This document shows positions 6,130 to 9,857 of a DNA stretch of 9,857 nt, in pieces. Origin of the DNA: Bacteroidota bacterium (GTDB lineage Bacteria > Bacteroidota > Bacteroidia > Chitinophagales > UBA2359); NCBI GenBank assembly GCA_020627525.1, contig JAHDGP010000135.1:1-9857 (forward strand), given 5' to 3'. Below the pieces are notes generated by a model. It was not told where the DNA came from. It was given only the letters and a program-made list of their open reading frames with translations, and made no database searches. Numbering within the stretch: position 1 is the first letter of the stretch; every line of letters starts with the position of its first letter. Made by a program: the position numbers and the translations under genes.

Positions 6130-7599
6130 TTATTGAATAACCACTTTTTTACGAGTAGAAGAATCTCCGTTTCCAATTTGAATAAAGTAAATACCTTTTG
6201 GTAAATGAGCTGCGTTTACTTCCAATGTTTTTTGAAACTTGGTTTGAATCATCAATTCACCAGCTGTATTGTACATTGTAAAATCTAAATTTTCTCCGTC
6301 GATCATATTGTTTTTAACACTAAACACTCCATAAGATGGGTTTGGAGAAATTGAAATAGAAGTTAAATTGACCATTTCAATTGAAGTGTCTGTTGTATCA
6401 ACAGGATCAACAATATCAGTTGTATCAATAGGATCAACTACATCAGTAGTATCTGTTGGATCAACAGGGTCAACTACATCGGTAGTATCTGTTGGATCAA
6501 CAACGTCTTCTATATATGTATAATAGTACTCCCAATTTTGATGGGTGTTATTGTACATACCAGCATTTTCATCCCACGTCTGATCTTGAACAAACAATAC
6601 ATTTCCATTTACATCTCTGTTTATCAATTTATGATAGCTTTTCAACCAGTTTTGTGAGCCCAAATCGTAGCTGTAATAGACAGATTCTGAATGCAAATCA
6701 TTTTGATATAAGTATTCAATTTTACTGCCATAAATTACCAATGGACCAGCATATACATAAACAGCGTATTCAGACAGTTTACCATCATCTTCGTAGAAAA
6801 CCTCTGTTTCTGAATTCAAAACCCACTGACCAGCATTTGGCTCTAAAGTGTCATCCTCACTAGTCCATTTGTATTGAACTACCTTAATAAACCTGTCTTC
6901 ATCATCAAAGAACGTTTCAGTCTTATTCCTATTAGTCCAAACACCTTCCGCGTTTTCTCCCGCAATTATTAAGGTTTCTTCTTTATCGGCATATTCCGTT
7001 AATGATTGTGAAACAGGCTTCCAAGACAATGTTGGTAAATTCCATCTAAAATTATCTGATACCGTTACTTGATTATCTTGATTGTATTTGTTTACAACAA
7101 GTTCATAATTATACCAAGTGCTAGCACTTATTTGCCAAGCTTTGGTAAGCAAAGAATCCATATTTCCAGAAGCGTCGTAAGTCATGTACTCCTTTGTGTT
7201 ATTGATCCAGTTATCAAGACCGATGGCATCTTGTTGTTCTTCTGTTTCTAGCAAATCATCAGAGTAATAAGTATAATTACTTCTGTTTCCATTAAACAAT
7301 GATTGATCATCGTTGAAAGTTATAAATGATTCACTTACCAAGGTATTGTCAAGATCCCTGATATTCGATTTCAAAGAACCTTTATACCATTCATCAGTAA
7401 TATTACTAACAACATTACTTACGACAGAGTCTAAATAAGCAACTTCAGTAACTTTTCCTTGAAATATAGTAGTATGGTCAATACTTTGAGCGAGTGTGCG
7501 AGTTTTTTCACGAGTGTCTCCGTCGGTTTGTTGTGCGTTTGCAAAGCAAAGTGAGCAAGCTACAAACAAAAAAGCAATTAGAGGGTTGCGCCTTTTCAT
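6130..7599 (-). CDS. Type IX secretion system cargo: secreted protein with C-terminal sorting domain
   Basis: This 489-residue protein has a signal peptide at 1-22 (cut near ANA|QQ). The body, about 45-360, is rich in Tyr, Trp, Asn and Asp. It shows loose repeating blocks of the form YD-GN-L followed by W, for example YDASGNMDSLLTKAW and YEDDGKLSEY, suggesting a repetitive beta structure. A low-complexity linker of VDPTDTTD units spans 365-404. The end, about 413-489, is a T9SS type-A sorting domain: ISISPNPSYGVFSV, then MYNTAGELM, LPKGIYFIQIGNG and a basic KKVVIQ terminus. Such proteins cross the outer membrane by T9SS and are usually anchored or released at the surface. The body function is not recognised. 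The start ATG at 7597-7599 fits the signal peptide. Transcription likely ends at 6047-6081. The upstream gene on the same strand ends 97 bp before; co-transcription is uncertain. Confidence 0.88.
   Translation of the reverse strand: MKRRNPLIAFLFVACSLCFANAQQTDGDTREKTRTLAQSIDHTTIFQGKVTEVAYLDSVVSNVVSNITDEWYKGSLKSNIRDLDNTLVSESFITFNDDQSLFNGNRSNYTYYSDDLLETEEQQDAIGLDNWINNTKEYMTYDASGNMDSLLTKAWQISASTWYNYELVVNKYNQDNQVTVSDNFRWNLPTLSWKPVSQSLTEYADKEETLIIAGENAEGVWTNRNKTETFFDDEDRFIKVVQYKWTSEDDTLEPNAGQWVLNSETEVFYEDDGKLSEYAVYVYAGPLVIYGSKIEYLYQNDLHSESVYYSYDLGSQNWLKSYHKLINRDVNGNVLFVQDQTWDENAGMYNNTHQNWEYYYTYIEDVVDPTDTTDVVDPVDPTDTTDVVDPIDTTDIVDPVDTTDTSIEMVNLTSISISPNPSYGVFSVKNNMIDGENLDFTMYNTAGELMIQTKFQKTLEVNAAHLPKGIYFIQIGNGDSSTRKKVVIQ
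6404..6502 (-). repeat. Tandem DNA repeat encoding the VDPTDTTD linker
   Basis: Two adjacent 36-bp units (6431-6466 and 6467-6502) match at 34 of 36 positions. A shorter, more diverged 27-bp unit (6404-6430) adjoins them. They encode the DPTDTTDVVDPV-type linker before the T9SS sorting domain. The length is a multiple of three, so gain or loss of a unit keeps the frame. The near-identity at DNA level points to recent slippage or homogenisation. Confidence 0.85.
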
Positions 7600-7672
7600 A
7601 TCCTTATGATTTCGATTAAAATATTTTATCTATTTGATTACGATTTTTGTTGTAAAATGTTTGGATTGAAAA

Positions 7673-7691
7673 GGTTAAATATAATTTGACC
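7673..7691 (-). other. Small hairpin after the membrane-protein gene, possibly a weak terminator
   Basis: On the minus strand GGTCAAAT pairs with ATTTAACC (one G-U) over a TAT loop, followed by TTTTC. It starts five bases past the stop of the 599-residue protein. The stem is mostly A/T and the T-run is short, so it may attenuate rather than end transcription into the T9SS-cargo gene. Confidence 0.3.
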
Positions 7692-7696
7692 AAGTT

Positions 7697-9496
7697 TTAT
7701 TTTCGTTCTATCCACCAAATTCCGACATAAGCGAGTATTACTCCTAAAACGAAAATCCATCGTGGTATCAAAGCAAACTCATAGTTTTGAGGAGTTTTTA
7801 TATTTTCAGCTTTTTGATTCTTTAACCAATTGGTTGCAAATAGTTGATTTTCAAAGCTTAATAGTGTGTTCCATTGACTTTTATCTTGAATGTATATGGC
7901 TTGTTTGTTGACAGTATCATTTTTTGTAAATAAGTAATGCCATCCAGCATCTGCAAACATATGTGTTGCATTCCATTTTTCTGCAATGTGAAAATCTTGA
8001 GCCAGATACAATGCTATTTTTTGCTTGTCGGGCTTTTCTAAAATACCTACGGGAGCCAATTCATTTGAAACAAGCATTAAATCACTTCGCTGATTCTTGA
8101 ATATGGGTTGTTCCATACTTGTCCAAAATGTGTTTTTTAGATTGTTTCTAATTATTTTTTGGATAATTTTTTTCCACAAACTTTGATAGGCTTTTTCTTT
8201 GCCCATTAACTTCAATTGATAGGTTTCTGAATATAACAACAATGCTATCTTGCCAATTCCAACATTTTTAAATCCTCCTAAAATTTTATCATTTGTAGTT
8301 TTCAAAATTGCGTTTACATTTCTTTCTTTTTTTATAAAATGTGAAATGTTATCCAGAGAAATATTTTCTCCTTCCACTTTTATCAATTCGTTGCTTTTAC
8401 CAGTGCTGCCAATTTGAAAAGGGAGTAGCTTGCTATCCTGAAAATTGAGCATTTTATTGTCTGCTAAAACAAGTACGCCCAATCCATTTTTAGCAGCCTT
8501 CAGTAAGTTTGATTTTTCTGTTTCAGTAAGATTTGATATACTGCTTACATCCAAAATGAGCATATCTGTTTTGTTTAAAAAAGGTGTGTTTAAGTTTTTG
8601 TATTGAAATGATTTTTGATTGATGAAATCTTCTTTAAATTTATCTTTAGAAATTTGAAAGCGAGCATAAATTTTATGCCCTTGCTCAGCCAAATATTCCA
8701 TTAAAAATTTATTTTCAAATGTTGGGAAGCTCCCCAAGATACAAATGCTTATATCTTCTGCTTCAAAAACTTCTACTGGTAAAATGTGTTTTTTTTCTTG
8801 ATTATTGTGAGACTTGATTGTCAAGCTATTTTCAAAAATCCCACTATTGGTGCAATCAAATGTAAAATGAAAATCACTTGTTGTGTCTGGTTGTATGTAT
8901 TGCTTTTCTTCCTGACCTAAATAGTTTTTAAATATTAAAGTATCAGTATAATTACTTTGATTTCTGTATTTACCAGTTACCCAATACGTTTCGTCGATGG
9001 CACAATTTTCCGAATAGCCAATAGAAATGATTCCACTGTTTGTTTTAGTAGACTTGCGTAATTGAATGTTTTTATTGTTGAGGAATGACCATTCGGATTG
9101 GGGTAGGGCATCACCCAAAAGAATAACTGAATCTGAAACTGCTAAAACAGAATCTATTGAAAGCAATGTTCCAATGGTATCTGGAAATGATATGGCATCT
9201 AAATCAAAATAGTATAAAAATTTGTTTGATGGATTTGCTTTTGTTTTTTCAAGCTCATTGTCATCATAATTTTTTGTAACAATAACTGTGTTGAATTTTT
9301 TCTGCTCTTTTTTAATTGCTGGTTTCAAGCCCAATAATGCTAAAAAGGCAAATAGCAATAAATGCAATGTTATTGAACTGATAGCTATTAGCTTGTTGTT
9401 AAATTTTAAAGCTCTAAAAAATGTATATACAAAACCGATTAGACATAAAATTATTATCCACCATTGAAAATTGCTAAGCTCAATAAATTGATTCAT
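7697..9496 (-). CDS. BatA/VWA-like membrane protein with glutamine-amidotransferase-like periplasmic domain; function unknown
   Basis: This 599-residue protein has two N-terminal membrane helices (about 12-30 and 37-57, ending LGLKPAIKK) and one at the C-terminus (about 580-596, ending WWIERK). The two-helix start followed by a large soluble part is the layout of Bacteroidota BatA/VWA-related proteins, but the DxSxS metal site of VWA domains is not present; the equivalent place reads VIVTKNYDDNE. Residues about 145-245 look beta-rich and Ig-like. Residues about 248-346 (ISICILG, DMLILDVSSIS, LKAAKNGLGVLVLAD) suggest a Rossmann-like class I amidotransferase fold with no evident catalytic cysteine. 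YQSLWKKIIQKIIR (437-450) matches a motif common in these proteins. The start ATG at 9494-9496 places the first helix correctly. It is divergent from the gene at 9674. The fold call rests on pattern recognition; a role in envelope stress or export is only inference. Confidence 0.75.
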   Translation of the reverse strand: MNQFIELSNFQWWIIILCLIGFVYTFFRALKFNNKLIAISSITLHLLLFAFLALLGLKPAIKKEQKKFNTVIVTKNYDDNELEKTKANPSNKFLYYFDLDAISFPDTIGTLLSIDSVLAVSDSVILLGDALPQSEWSFLNNKNIQLRKSTKTNSGIISIGYSENCAIDETYWVTGKYRNQSNYTDTLIFKNYLGQEEKQYIQPDTTSDFHFTFDCTNSGIFENSLTIKSHNNQEKKHILPVEVFEAEDISICILGSFPTFENKFLMEYLAEQGHKIYARFQISKDKFKEDFINQKSFQYKNLNTPFLNKTDMLILDVSSISNLTETEKSNLLKAAKNGLGVLVLADNKMLNFQDSKLLPFQIGSTGKSNELIKVEGENISLDNISHFIKKERNVNAILKTTNDKILGGFKNVGIGKIALLLYSETYQLKLMGKEKAYQSLWKKIIQKIIRNNLKNTFWTSMEQPIFKNQRSDLMLVSNELAPVGILEKPDKQKIALYLAQDFHIAEKWNATHMFADAGWHYLFTKNDTVNKQAIYIQDKSQWNTLLSFENQLFATNWLKNQKAENIKTPQNYEFALIPRWIFVLGVILAYVGIWWIERK

Positions 9497-9523
9497 TAAA
9501 TAAAGTTATATTTCATTTAAGTG

Positions 9524-9660
9524 ATAAGAGCATGTTGGAATTTAACAATTTACAACCAAAACTCGTCTTTTACCGAGTGTCGGACCACCAAAATTGCAAC
9601 TATTTTTGAATAAAATACTTCCTTTTGGAATGCAAAGCCCAAATCCCAACATACTATTAT
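9524..9660. promoter_or_regulatory. Inverted 20-bp motif pair in the divergent intergenic region
   Basis: The 20 bp at 9524-9543 and the reverse complement of 9641-9660 match at 17 of 20 positions, sharing an ATGTTGG core. Read on each coding strand, both copies have the form AAATnCCAACATnCTnTTAT. One ends 13 bases before the ATG at 9674, and the other ends 27 bases before the ATG at 9496. Each therefore lies in the same sense in the leader or proximal promoter of its gene. Also here, TATTTTTG (9601-9608) matches a -7 element for the plus-strand gene but has no clear -33 partner. Confidence 0.5.
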
Positions 9661-9673
9661 AAAAATTACTACA

Positions 9674-9857
9674 ATGAATAATATTTCTAATAAAATTCAA
9701 CTCTATCAAACCCTTGCCACCTTGAACAAAAAAGAGTGGAAAAACTTTCTGAACTTTGCCAATTGTCCTTTATTCAATACCAATCTCAAAGTCAATGCTT
9801 TGTTAAAATTTTTAGAACAACAATATCCTAATTTCAATTTTTCCAAAGAAGAATGCT
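9674..9857 (+). CDS. Hypothetical protein, N-terminal part only (cut by the window end)
   Basis: An ATG at 9674 opens a frame that runs uninterrupted for 61 codons to the edge of the window. It begins MNNISNKIQLYQTLATLNKK and continues with EWKNFLNFANCPLFNTNLKV and ALLKFLEQQYPNF. It has no signal peptide or membrane segment and is predicted to be helical and soluble. The pattern of a short helix, KKEWKNFLNF, a CPLFN turn, then LLKFLEQQYP resembles the N-terminus of uncharacterised Bacteroidota proteins with an F-x-x-SPYFN-like motif, but I cannot assign a function. The start is supported by A/T-rich upstream sequence, a possible -7 element at 9601-9608, and the divergent arrangement with the gene ending its start codon at 9496. 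Confidence 0.7.
   Translation, partial: MNNISNKIQLYQTLATLNKKEWKNFLNFANCPLFNTNLKVNALLKFLEQQYPNFNFSKEEC

Noticed and set aside
7617..7628. 12-bp palindrome TAAAATATTTTA upstream of the T9SS-cargo gene
   Set aside because: It is made only of A and T and has no second copy or known binding-site match, so it is probably chance.
9561..9578. Interrupted palindrome ACTCG-N8-CGAGT between the divergent genes
   Set aside because: A 5-bp arm with a free loop length is expected about once by chance in an interval of this size.

Overview
The window looks like chromosome from a low-GC member of the Bacteroidota. The evidence is a type IX secretion (T9SS) C-terminal sorting domain, an M43 (cytophagalysin/pappalysin-like) metalloprotease, a TTTG-19-TAnnTTTG promoter typical of the phylum, start codons with little or no Shine-Dalgarno sequence, and a large BatA/VWA-like membrane protein. 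The order within the phylum cannot be fixed from sequence reading alone; a Saprospira-like or Flavobacteria-like lineage is possible. No mobile element, CRISPR array, tRNA or rRNA was seen.

Layout. Plus strand: a secreted M43 metalloprotease with two tandem C-terminal repeats (175-2397) and its terminator; an intergenic stretch with an unassigned strong terminator (2778-2808); an MltD-like lytic transglycosylase (3017-4093) with a good promoter and terminator; thioredoxin reductase trxB (4305-5276) with its terminator. A gap of about 850 bp without coding genes follows (5277-6129). Its right half holds a candidate structured RNA (5891-6038) and a very strong bidirectional terminator (6047-6081). 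Minus strand: a T9SS-exported protein with a VDPTDTTD-type linker (6130-7599) and, upstream of it, a membrane protein with a glutamine-amidotransferase-like middle domain (7697-9496). A 177-bp divergent intergenic region then leads to the 5' end of a plus-strand gene cut by the window edge (9674-9857).

The genes do not form one pathway. The theme is partly cell-envelope and export: protease, T9SS cargo, lytic transglycosylase and BatA-like protein. trxB is a housekeeping gene. Terminators separate most units, so the plus-strand genes are probably monocistronic.

The two observations most worth follow-up are the predicted three-way-junction RNA at 5891-6038, whose G-U pairs favour the plus strand, and a 20-bp motif (17/20 identical) placed in the same sense just upstream of both divergent start codons at 9496 and 9674. 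Neither can be called a new system without covariance or expression data.
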